Assembly (NCBI GenBank): GCA_030145005.1
Contig: JAQYWJ010000100.1
Location: 1-7,657, forward strand
From: Desulfobacter sp.
GTDB taxonomy: Bacteria; Desulfobacterota; Desulfobacteria; Desulfobacterales; Desulfobacteraceae
Length of the DNA stretch: 7,657 nt
Direction of reading: 5' to 3'
Positions 1 through 5,167 of the stretch are shown in pieces (the first letter of the stretch is position 1; each line of letters begins with the position of its first letter). The notes beneath the pieces were generated by a model, which had not been told where the DNA came from, did not search any database, and saw only the letters and a program-made list of their open reading frames with translations. The translations under genes and the position numbers were made by a program.

Positions 1-15
1 AAAATAACGTGTCAT
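1..15 (-). CDS. Possible start of a gene leaving the window (5 codons)
   Basis: On the minus strand an ATG at 15-13 opens a frame reading M-T-R-Y-F to the window edge. An AGGA sequence lies 9 nt upstream, a reasonable ribosome binding site. The repeat copy A (46-143) lies just 5' of it, as copy B lies just 5' of ppsR, which supports a gene start here. Five codons are too few to name a product, and the frame may close just outside the window. Confidence 0.3.
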
Positions 16-45
16 AGCTGTCTTTCCTAAAATTCCTGGGGTTCA

Positions 46-113
46 TATAACAGCCATGGGCTGACCTAGTCTATCAACACCCAGGCCCAACCCACAACGA
101 CACATGAAAGTAA
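46..113 (-). repeat. Dispersed leader repeat, copy A (68 nt block)
   Basis: This block aligns without gaps to 1633-1700, with 60 of 68 bases identical. Read on the minus strand it lies about 30 nt upstream of the possible start codon at 15; copy B lies 35 nt upstream of the ppsR start. A weaker match (19-34 against 1588-1603, 15 of 16) suggests that homology continues to the start codons. Read as codons, the eight substitutions change six codons and none is synonymous, so the block does not look conserved as protein. Both copies keep TTGTGG and a TAGAAT/TAGACT hexamer 18 nt apart, a possible weak promoter. Confidence 0.8.
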
Positions 114-138
114 TTCAATAAGTTATTTTGACTTTCAT
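104..138. repeat. Palindrome of leader-repeat family, copy A (uninterrupted)
   Basis: ATGAAAGT (104-111) and ACTTTCAT (131-138) are perfect 8-bp inverted arms around a 19-nt AT-rich centre. On the minus strand the unit reads TATGAAAGTCA, then AACTTATT, then ACTTTC. The same three blocks occur in the same order upstream of the NIL-ferredoxin gene (4629-4662). A partial copy at 1855-1895 is split from its second arm by the 162-bp element. It may be an operator or an RNA hairpin at the 5' end of transcripts; the sequence does not decide which. Confidence 0.65.
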
Positions 139-208
139 ATAAATAACACTATCGGCATAACCCCAAAATCCTTGATTGCATCCGTGCATGAATATTTCAA
201 TCTTGATT

Positions 209-571
209 TTACAGCAGTGTTTTGGACAGAACAAACAGCAGACTGTAAAGTATGGTTAAGAACAGCACAAGATTCCGGTGATCTGTACTGCGCCGACCCC
301 GGTACCGGGAAAGCAAAAGGCCTGCAGCATTGATCAGAGTCCCTGCACCCAGCACACCAACAAGGAAACGGACATAGTTCTGATCCCAGTAACGCCTTAA
401 TTGCAGATGGTAGAAACGGTCAAAAAAGGTTTCAAATTCGGGCTGGGCCCTGTGAAAAATCAGAATAGCAGCAATTAATCCTGCACAGGCAGCGATATTC
501 ATCCAGATAAAAACAAGACCGAAAAGGTCTGTGGATTTTCGCCTATCTGATTGTTTTCTCTTTTCTGTCAT
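209..571 (-). CDS. Small membrane protein with three predicted helices, function unknown
   Basis: I do not recognise this 120-aa protein. It has a basic, charged N-terminus (residues 1-14) and three hydrophobic segments at about 16-39, 68-88 and 100-118, so it is probably an inner-membrane protein. Two similar basic motifs, DRRKSTD (9-15) and GRRSTD (92-97), each come shortly before a membrane segment. An amphipathic, aromatic-rich stretch (about 45-66) links helices 1 and 2. The ATG at 571-569 is the only convincing start, but it has no good Shine-Dalgarno (an AAGG about 16 nt upstream is too far). It follows ppsR on the same strand with 168 bp between, containing the 77-bp element and a possible promoter, so it may be transcribed separately. 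No catalytic residues are apparent. Confidence 0.65.
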   Translation of the reverse strand: MTEKRKQSDRRKSTDLFGLVFIWMNIAACAGLIAAILIFHRAQPEFETFFDRFYHLQLRRYWDQNYVRFLVGVLGAGTLINAAGLLLSRYRGRRSTDHRNLVLFLTILYSLLFVLSKTLL

Positions 572-605
572 ACTGTCAAAGATGAACCTTAGGACCGCAG
601 ATGAA

Positions 606-635
606 ATAATTTGAGGTTCTTAATCGCAAAGTCAA
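606..635 (-). promoter_or_regulatory. Possible sigma-70-type promoter for the membrane-protein gene
   Basis: On the minus strand TTGACT (635-630) is followed after 18 nt by AATTAT (611-606). The -35 matches consensus at 5 of 6 positions and the -10 at 4 of 6. Transcription would start near 598, about 27 nt upstream of the ATG at 571. It lies downstream of the 77-bp element. The prediction rests on motif and position only. Confidence 0.35.
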
Positions 636-662
636 ACTGTTTTGCGGATTGCCGGGCCTTTA

Positions 663-739
663 GAGCCTGTTTAAAAATTGATGAATCGGCTGTGATCTCA
701 TGAAATTTCGCTTCGACCCCCTAATTTTTAAACAGGCTC
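663..739. mobile_element. 77-bp MITE-like element with perfect 17-bp inverted ends and TTA flanks
   Basis: GAGCCTGTTTAAAAATT (663-679) is exactly inverted at 723-739, around a 43-nt centre. TTA stands directly outside each end (660-662 and 740-742), as expected of a 3-bp target duplication. The right-hand TTA is also the ppsR stop codon read on the minus strand, so the element sits immediately after ppsR without altering the protein. It encodes nothing. As I recall, 3-bp TNA duplications are known for the IS1031 group of the IS5 family, which makes a non-autonomous derivative of such an element plausible. The other reading is a transcription terminator, but no T-tract follows the stem on the minus strand. 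Once transcribed it would fold into a long hairpin either way. Confidence 0.65.
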
Positions 740-1597
740 TTACAGGAAGTCTCTTATATGGGCTTGGGCCTTGAACCTGCGCGTAATCATTTCAATAATC
801 TCCTCGGCACTGGTCTCTATGGGCTTATTGCTCACATTGATCATAGAAAAGCCTTTGGTAATATAATATTTCTGGGCGTGCTCAATCTCCTTTTCAATTT
901 CATCCTTTCCGGAATAGGCATAGATATCCTTTGCCCCCAGGCTTTCCTGGCGCATTCTCCTGTGAGCCTGCAGCTGTTCCGGGTTGATATTCAGTGCAAA
1001 CACCCGACGCCGGTCCACAAGATCCAGACTCTGGGGCATGGGAACACCCGGGACAAAGGGAATATTGGCTACCTTCCACCCCAAAACGCTCATGTACATT
1101 GACAAGGGCGTTTTACCGGCCCTGGACAGTCCTATCAACACAATTTCGGCTTCAATTAAAGTCTCCGGATTCAAACCGTCATCATGGGCCAGGGCAAAAT
1201 CAATGGCGGATACCTGTTCTAAATTCACCAAGTGAATCTCCCTATAGAGCCCCGGGGTTTCCAGAGGCGGACGGTCAAGAAATGTTTCTATTTTTGAAAT
1301 AATGGGACCCATCAGATCAATGGTCACAATATGATTGTCCATGCCCTGGCGCGTGAGGTACCTGCGAAGGTTTGAATCAACAATGGTATGAACAATAATA
1401 CTTTCAATATCCTTGACCTTATCGATGAGATCATCGACCTGGCTTTCCGTACGTATCCTGGGGACTTTTACAACAGTGATATTGGAATCAGGGAATTGTA
1501 CAAGGGTGGATTCCACGAGATGAAAGGCGTTGACGCCCTCACCGCAGGAAACAATGTATATCATCTGGAATTTGCCGGATCCAAGCATGTCTTTCAT
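740..1597 (-). CDS. ppsR: PEP synthase/PPDK regulatory protein, bifunctional kinase and pyrophosphorylase (DUF299)
   Basis: The 285-aa protein has the length and layout of the PpsR/PDRP family, cytoplasmic enzymes that switch PEP synthase or pyruvate phosphate dikinase off by ADP-dependent threonine phosphorylation and on by phosphate-dependent dephosphorylation. The nucleotide loop GLSRAGKT is at 156-163, followed by the family-typical PLSMYM and VPGVPMP. AIDFALAHDDG (131-141) and NVSNKPIE (254-261) are also typical. The N-terminal segment reads VSCGEGVNA (16-24) where many members have an SDGTGETA-like motif, so it is a diverged form. The ATG at 1597 has AAGG about 10 nt upstream; starts at residues 4 or 12 are possible, and residue 12 fits the usual family start better. 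Neither target enzyme is in the window, so which is regulated cannot be told. The stop codon coincides with the flank of the 77-bp element. Confidence 0.88.
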   Translation of the reverse strand: MKDMLGSGKFQMIYIVSCGEGVNAFHLVESTLVQFPDSNITVVKVPRIRTESQVDDLIDKVKDIESIIVHTIVDSNLRRYLTRQGMDNHIVTIDLMGPIISKIETFLDRPPLETPGLYREIHLVNLEQVSAIDFALAHDDGLNPETLIEAEIVLIGLSRAGKTPLSMYMSVLGWKVANIPFVPGVPMPQSLDLVDRRRVFALNINPEQLQAHRRMRQESLGAKDIYAYSGKDEIEKEIEHAQKYYITKGFSMINVSNKPIETSAEEIIEMITRRFKAQAHIRDFL

Positions 1598-1632
1598 AAA
1601 ATTAAGGCCTTTATCCTGTCAGGGTTTTACGT

Positions 1633-1700
1633 TATAACAACCATGGGCTGAGCTATTCTATCAACACCCAGGTTCAACCCACAACAAAGCATGAAAGTAA
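1633..1700 (-). repeat. Dispersed leader repeat, copy B, upstream of ppsR
   Basis: This block matches copy A (46-113) at 60 of 68 positions and lies 35 nt upstream of the ppsR start, in the same relative orientation. Within it, on the minus strand, TTGTGG (1684-1679) and TAGAAT (1660-1655) are 18 nt apart and could act as a promoter for ppsR. The spacing holds in copy A, where the -10 reads TAGACT. The -35 is poor (3 of 6), so promoter function is only a suggestion. Copy B is cut at 1700/1701 by the 162-bp element. Confidence 0.8.
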
Positions 1701-1862
1701 GGGCCATGGAAACAATAAAATTTACCACATGACTTGTCTTTTTACCCATCTTCTTCGTTGCACCAATGGGCAGACAATACAATTTATCTCTCCCATTGAT
1801 GCGCCTTGAAGACGGATAAAAATCCGGCGCCATGTTGGTAAATTTTAAAAGTTCCATGGCCC
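1701..1862. mobile_element. 162-bp MITE-like element inserted in leader repeat copy B
   Basis: The ends form inverted repeats: GGGCCATGGAA (1701-1711) is exactly inverted at 1852-1862. After five mostly different bases, AAAATTTACCA (1717-1727) is exactly inverted at 1836-1846. That gives 23 of 27 paired positions. TAA lies directly outside both ends (1698-1700 and 1863-1865). Repeat copy A passes from the equivalent of base 1700 straight into the equivalent of 1866 with a single TAA (111-113), so it represents the empty site. A 76-codon minus-strand frame (1857-1627) starts inside the right end and runs out of the left end into the repeat. I treat it as fortuitous. The element is too short for a transposase, so it must have been moved in trans. 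Confidence 0.75.
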
Positions 1863-1936
1863 TAATTTAACAACTTATTGAAAATTTCATATAAAATACC
1901 CATACATAAACCTGAAACAAGAGTCAATTAAATATT

Positions 1937-2368
1937 ATGGGACACCAGGACAGGGGCCATTATGCAAAAAAACACCCCGGTGCGCAATTGAATCAGGCGC
2001 TTGCCCAGGCCATTCTGCAGGCAAGCAGCAACGGCATACTTGCATGTGCAAGTGCCCATCGCCTTGCAAAGGCACAAAATTGTTTGCCAAAAGAAATCGG
2101 GATACAGGCGGATCTGCTTGAACTGCGTATCTCACAATGCCAACTCGGCCTTTTCGGATACGCCCTGGGCAAAAAAAAATTTAATCCCGATGCCGGCATT
2201 ACACCGGAATTAAAGGACAGGATATTTGATGCTCAGTCTGGCGGAAGAATTGACTGCAAATCCTGCTGGGATATTGCAAAGGAATTCAAAATTTCCAGAC
2301 TAAATATGGGGTCTGTCTGTGAACGGCTTGAAATCCGGATCAAGCCCTGTCAATTAGGTGCATTCTAA
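1937..2368 (+). CDS. Conserved-looking protein of two duplicated cysteine-containing HTH-like units
   Basis: I cannot assign a named function to this 143-aa protein. It consists of a short basic N-terminus (HYAKKHPG, 8-15) and two homologous units of about 49 residues, near 25-73 and 95-143. They align without gaps at about 18 of 49 identities. Each unit has a cysteine before a likely helix-turn-helix (SAHRLAKAQ and SCWDIAKEF) and ends in (E)xRIxxCQLGxF: CQLGLF in the first, CQLGAF at the extreme C-terminus. The paired cysteines, 31 residues apart in each unit, could bind a metal or form disulfides. My impression, not checked, is that similar proteins occur in other deltaproteobacteria. A DNA- or RNA-binding role is inference. 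The ATG has no strong ribosome binding site. The gene converges on the release-factor-like gene with a 17-bp gap and no visible terminator. Confidence 0.75.
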   Translation: MGHQDRGHYAKKHPGAQLNQALAQAILQASSNGILACASAHRLAKAQNCLPKEIGIQADLLELRISQCQLGLFGYALGKKKFNPDAGITPELKDRIFDAQSGGRIDCKSCWDIAKEFKISRLNMGSVCERLEIRIKPCQLGAF

Positions 2369-2385
2369 AATCATTTCAGGTTTAA

Positions 2386-2751
2386 TCAAGTCGCCTTGCG
2401 GCCCGGCACTTTCTTAAGCGCCTTTTTTCTTCGCCGTTGCTTCTGCTTTTTCAGCCGGGCTAATTTCCGGGCTGTGGCATCGGGCATTCCGGATTTTAGC
2501 TGTTCAATTTTTTCCACCAGGTATCGCAGGGCCATAAACCGGTTCAGATGCTGGGATCTGTATTTCCCGAATTTTACGCTTATTTGGGTGGGCAGATGGG
2601 TCAAAAATACGGCAGAGGACGATTTATTGACCTTTTGGCCGCCACGGCCCGAAGATGTTATAAATTTCTCCAGGATATCCTTTTTGTAAATACCCAAATG
2701 ATCCATTTTCTTTTCAAGGGCTCTTATCTTTTCTATATCAGGACCGGGCAT
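2386..2751 (-). CDS. Release-factor-like protein with GGQ motif, probable ribosome rescue peptidyl-tRNA hydrolase
   Basis: This 121-aa protein is a single class-I release-factor catalytic domain. SSGRGGQKVNKSS (33-45) carries the GGQ (37-39) that enters the peptidyl-transferase centre and drives peptidyl-tRNA hydrolysis, followed by LTHLPTQISVKF and RSQHLNR. The codon-recognition domains of RF1/RF2 are absent. The tail from about residue 95 is extremely basic (KLARLKKQKQRRRKKALKK), as in ArfB/YaeJ and the mitochondrial C12orf65-type proteins, where such a tail is thought to bind the ribosome. The motif reads SGRGGQ rather than the SGPGGQ typical of ArfB, nearer to the lesser-known RF-like group, so I give no symbol. 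The likely role is release of nascent chains on stalled ribosomes. The start has GGA 6 nt upstream, 14 bp after the kinase stop codon, so the two are probably co-transcribed. Confidence 0.85.
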   Translation of the reverse strand: MPGPDIEKIRALEKKMDHLGIYKKDILEKFITSSGRGGQKVNKSSSAVFLTHLPTQISVKFGKYRSQHLNRFMALRYLVEKIEQLKSGMPDATARKLARLKKQKQRRRKKALKKVPGRKAT

Positions 2752-2765
2752 CGAGATTCCAGCAG

Positions 2766-4475
2766 CTAATTTTTAACAGACGTCTTTGACTGGAAAATTT
2801 TTCCTATTTTATCAGACATCTCTTTTATGGAAAGCGGTTTGGATAACACAGCCCTGATACCTTTTTGCGCCATCATATCCAAAGTAATGTCATCACTGAA
2901 TCCCGTACAAAGAAAAATAGGGGCATCCGGGCGGATTTCCCTTATATTTTCTGCCAGACAATCCCCATTCATATGCGGCATATACAGATCCGTAATTACA
3001 AGGTCATACGTTAAGGGCTCTTTTTTGAAACACGCCAGGGCTTCCAAAGGATCCGTCATGGTTGTGGTGCGACACCCTAAGCGGTCCAGCATGGACTTTG
3101 CTACTTTGAGAATGATATTTTCATCATCCACAAAAAGGACATGGATTTGATATTTAATGTCGATTACATCATTTAAGGCAGACGTGTGAAAAAGCCTTGA
3201 AGCAACGCTTTTTTCCGAAAAATTTGAAAAATATAACCTGAACTCACTTCCCTTGCCCAACCGGCTGTGTACCTTTATTTCGCCATCCATATCTTTAACG
3301 ATACCATAAACAACAGACAGTCCCATGCCGGTTCCATTCTCACTGCCCCTGGTGGTATAAAACGGTTCAAAAATTTGGCTCATCACCTCCTTTGACATAC
3401 CGCACCCTGTATCGGAAACACTTAAACAGATATAATTTCCCGGCTTGACCCCGCCGTTGGAATCGGATTGAGAAACATCTACAGGCATCAATGAAATTTT
3501 GATTACGCCTCCTGTCTCGCCTATGGCATGCACACCATTGCTAACCAAATTCATTATGATCTGGTGTAGTTGGGTGGGATCCGCAATAACAGGTGGACAA
3601 CTTGGGTCTACATTTCTTTTTATTGAAATATTGCGTGGAATACCGGACTTCATCAGCATGAGTACAGTGTTTATACAATTTTGTATCTGTAACGGCTGTC
3701 TTTCAATTTTTTTGTGACGGGAAAAATTTAAGATCTGCTGGACAAGCTCTTTTGCCTGCAGGGCACTTTCATAAACCTGTGTCAGAATTTCTTTTGTTTC
3801 ATTATCATAAGCAGAGTTCTTAAGAAGCAGAAGTTCTGCATTTGCTATAATGGGAAACAGCATATTATTAAAATCATGGGCTATGCCACCGGCCAGGGTG
3901 CCAAGGGCTTCAAGTTTCTGGACCTGAGCCTTTTTTTCATTGATCTCAGTCTCATTGGAGCTATTCCGCTGTACAGCGACATAATTGGTAATGACACCAT
4001 TTTTATCCCTAACCGAAGATATGGTAACTTCCATTGTAAAAAGAGTATTGTCTTTTCTTTTAAACTCAGCATGGCCCCTCCATACCCGCCCGGAACTGAT
4101 GATGGACCGCAGGTTGATATTAAACTGGCTGTCATGTTCGCTGCCTCTAAACATGCATATATCCTTGCCAATGCACTCTTCCCTGGAAAATCCGGTTAGG
4201 TTTTCAAATGCAGGATTGAAATATTCAATAATTCCTTTGGAATTTATAATGTAAACCGTTTCAGGAAATTGCTCTACTGCGGCGAACAGCAATTCTCTTT
4301 CTCTTTCAATTTTTTGATTGATTACAATCCCGAAGTCAGCAGGTGTAGAGCCGAAATTTGTGTCAATGGTCCGGGAATTTTTAAGCGTGCCGATGTCTTG
4401 TTTCAGGGTGGCATTTTCAAGCTCAAGCTCTTTTATCCGTTGTTCTAAACTGTTGTATGACGCCTTTTGAGACAT
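2766..4475 (-). CDS. Soluble hybrid sensor histidine kinase (PAS-HisKA-HATPase_c-REC)
   Basis: The preferred start is the ATG at 4475-4473, directly behind AGGAGG; an in-frame TTG 15 nt upstream is the less likely start. This gives 569 aa. Residues 10-35 look coiled-coil, 60-175 form a PAS domain, and HisKA carries the phosphoacceptor in GGIAHDFNNM (His200). HATPase_c has the N box (MNLVSNGVHAI, Asn309), G1 (DTGCGM, from Asp355), the F box (FEPFYTT) and G2 (GTGMGL). A receiver domain at about 444-560 has the acidic pair DD (450-451), phosphoacceptor Asp496 in ITDLYMP, Thr524 and Lys546, so all catalytic residues are present. There are no membrane segments, so it should sense a cytoplasmic signal; the ligand is unknown. 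No output domain or partner regulator is in the window. The release-factor-like gene follows in the same operon. Confidence 0.92.
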   Translation of the reverse strand: MSQKASYNSLEQRIKELELENATLKQDIGTLKNSRTIDTNFGSTPADFGIVINQKIERERELLFAAVEQFPETVYIINSKGIIEYFNPAFENLTGFSREECIGKDICMFRGSEHDSQFNINLRSIISSGRVWRGHAEFKRKDNTLFTMEVTISSVRDKNGVITNYVAVQRNSSNETEINEKKAQVQKLEALGTLAGGIAHDFNNMLFPIIANAELLLLKNSAYDNETKEILTQVYESALQAKELVQQILNFSRHKKIERQPLQIQNCINTVLMLMKSGIPRNISIKRNVDPSCPPVIADPTQLHQIIMNLVSNGVHAIGETGGVIKISLMPVDVSQSDSNGGVKPGNYICLSVSDTGCGMSKEVMSQIFEPFYTTRGSENGTGMGLSVVYGIVKDMDGEIKVHSRLGKGSEFRLYFSNFSEKSVASRLFHTSALNDVIDIKYQIHVLFVDDENIILKVAKSMLDRLGCRTTTMTDPLEALACFKKEPLTYDLVITDLYMPHMNGDCLAENIREIRPDAPIFLCTGFSDDITLDMMAQKGIRAVLSKPLSIKEMSDKIGKIFQSKTSVKN

Positions 4476-4544
4476 GCTCCTCCTGAACAAAAAAACGACG
4501 GTTTTTAAGAAAAAAATATAATCATAGATAATTTTTTATATATC

Positions 4545-4572
4545 CTTATCTAAAAATATAACTGTTTGACAA
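4545..4572 (-). promoter_or_regulatory. Possible promoter for the hybrid kinase operon
   Basis: On the minus strand TTGTCA (4572-4567) is followed after 16 nt by GATAAG (4550-4545), matching the -35 at 5 of 6 and the -10 at 4 of 6 positions. The very AT-rich leader (4500-4545) separates it from the ATG at 4475. The -35 overlaps a plus-strand TTGACA (4566-4571), so the two directions may compete for the same bases. Confidence 0.35.
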
Positions 4573-4619
4573 GAAAATTTTCATGCAATTGTGAATTTAG
4601 GTACTCGATAAAAAGTTGA

Positions 4620-4625
4620 TATAAT
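4620..4625 (+). promoter_or_regulatory. Perfect -10 hexamer TATAAT of the NIL-ferredoxin-mnmA-mtaB operon
   Basis: TATAAT matches consensus exactly. The base run 17 nt upstream (TTAGGT, 4597-4602) is a poor -35, so an activator may be needed. The predicted transcription start, near 4632, falls at the first base of palindrome copy C, giving a leader of about 100 nt. The TTGACA at 4566-4571 is too far away to pair with this -10. Confidence 0.45.
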
Positions 4626-4628
4626 AGT

Positions 4629-4662
4629 TATGAAAGTCAGTTTTTAACTTATTTGGACTTTC
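4629..4662 (+). repeat. Palindrome of leader-repeat family, copy C
   Basis: GAAAGTC (4632-4638) and GACTTTC (4656-4662) are perfect 7-bp inverted arms around 17 AT-rich bases. Read in the direction of the downstream gene it carries TATGAAAGTCA, AACTTATT and ACTTTC, the blocks seen in copy A. It would form the very 5' end of the transcript if the TATAAT at 4620 is used, or could be a protein-binding dyad at the transcription start. Confidence 0.55.
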
Positions 4663-4722
4663 CTATAAACCATAATGAATGGTATATGATACAGGATTTG
4701 GTTTCGACCTAACAAAAGAAAC

Positions 4723-4727
4723 GGAGG
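4723..4727 (+). promoter_or_regulatory. Shine-Dalgarno GGAGG that decides the TTG start
   Basis: GGAGG lies 8 nt before TTG 4736, ideal spacing, and inside the reading frame that would result from the ATG at 4679. It argues that the shorter protein is the real one. Confidence 0.7.
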
Positions 4728-4735
4728 TTAAGGAG

Positions 4736-5167
4736 TTGTATTCAAAAATTGTAATTTTAGATTTTCCGCCGCGATCGGCCCAAAGGCCTATTGTCTGTCA
4801 GCTGGTTAAAAAATATGACCTGATGTTTAATATCTTAAAGGCACGAATATCTTCAAAAAAAGAAGGTCATATGGTGCTTGAAATATCTTCTGCCGGGAAA
4901 GCTGCATTTAATAAGGGAATCACTTATTTAAAGGAACAGGGAGTCCGTGTATCCACGCCCGAGCATAAAATTTACAAAGATGAAGAAAGATGCACCCATT
5001 GCGGTGCATGTACCGCAGTTTGTCCCACAGACGCCCTATACATCAAACGTCCTGAAATGGAAGTGATATTTGATCTGAAAAAATGCAGTCTGTGTGAGCG
5101 CTGCCTTCTGACCTGCCCCGTCCGGGCCATGGGTCTGTTCAGTGACGATTTAAAAGAAACTGCCTGA
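4736..5167 (+). CDS. NIL-domain ferredoxin with two [4Fe-4S] clusters
   Basis: Starting at TTG 4736 the protein has 143 aa. GGAGG (4723-4727) lies 8 nt upstream, and the start yields the usual NIL-domain opening (SKIVILDFPP); an ATG at 4679 in the same frame would add 19 residues without a good ribosome binding site. Residues 1-75 form a NIL domain, the small regulatory fold also found at the C-terminus of the MetN methionine-importer ATPase. Residues 80-135 are a ferredoxin with CxxCxxCxxxCP twice (Cys86/89/92/96 and Cys117/120/123/127). NIL-ferredoxins paired with DUF39/COG1900 proteins are implicated in homocysteine formation in anaerobes, but no such partner is here. Instead its stop codon overlaps the mnmA start by one base (TGATG), so it is translationally coupled to tRNA thiolation. 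Electron or sulfur donation to MnmA is inference. Confidence 0.88.
   Translation: MYSKIVILDFPPRSAQRPIVCQLVKKYDLMFNILKARISSKKEGHMVLEISSAGKAAFNKGITYLKEQGVRVSTPEHKIYKDEERCTHCGACTAVCPTDALYIKRPEMEVIFDLKKCSLCERCLLTCPVRAMGLFSDDLKETA

Larger units (their letters stand above)
1598..1936. other. Gene-free spacer between divergent ppsR and the duplicated-domain gene
   Basis: This 339-bp stretch holds leader repeat copy B, the 162-bp element and the displaced second half of the repeat (1863-1895, ending TTTCATATAAA as in copy A). On the minus strand TTGACT (1927-1922) is followed after 17 nt by TATGGG (1904-1899), a weak possible promoter reading toward the repeat and ppsR. No good promoter is visible for the plus-strand gene at 1937. 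I see no RNA gene. Confidence 0.6.
4476..4735. other. Divergent, AT-rich control region between kinase and ferredoxin operons
   Basis: These 260 bp hold the possible kinase promoter, a perfect -10 for the ferredoxin operon, leader-palindrome copy C and a long 5' leader. A small hairpin with a UUCG loop (GGU 4700-4702, ACC 4707-4709) lies upstream of the ferredoxin ribosome binding site. I cannot match the leader to a known riboswitch by eye. Confidence 0.5.

Noticed and set aside
49..140. In-frame TGA in the minus-strand frame through copy A, considered as selenocysteine
   Set aside because: The frame is about 30 codons, hydrophobic and repeat-derived, the other copy lacks the TGA, and I see no selenoprotein family match.
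160..208. Terminator hairpin after the membrane-protein gene
   Set aside because: Only short imperfect dyads (TGCA around TCCG, GATTG...CAATC) are present and no T-tract follows on the minus strand.
758..1302. Plus-strand frames opposite ppsR
   Set aside because: They overlap a strongly supported conserved gene on the other strand, show no domains and have no ribosome binding sites.
1627..1857. A 76-codon minus-strand reading frame before ppsR
   Set aside because: Its start lies inside the terminal repeat of the inserted element and its end lies in leader repeat copy B. The equivalent in copy A is interrupted by TGA, and the differences between the copies are all nonsynonymous. It looks like a chance fusion frame. 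Homologues under purifying selection would reverse this.
3876..4254. Several frames of 89-107 codons across the PAS region of the kinase
   Set aside because: The kinase frame is continuous with all domain motifs; the others are shadows with no recognisable content.
4476..4490. TTG start adding five residues to the hybrid kinase
   Set aside because: The ATG at 4475 follows AGGAGG directly, and the extra codons are made by the ribosome binding site itself.
4632..4735. SAM or other known riboswitch in the ferredoxin leader
   Set aside because: The NIL domain and methionine link suggested it, but I find no SAM-I or SAM-II core motifs, and the leader is too AT-rich and short for SAM-I.
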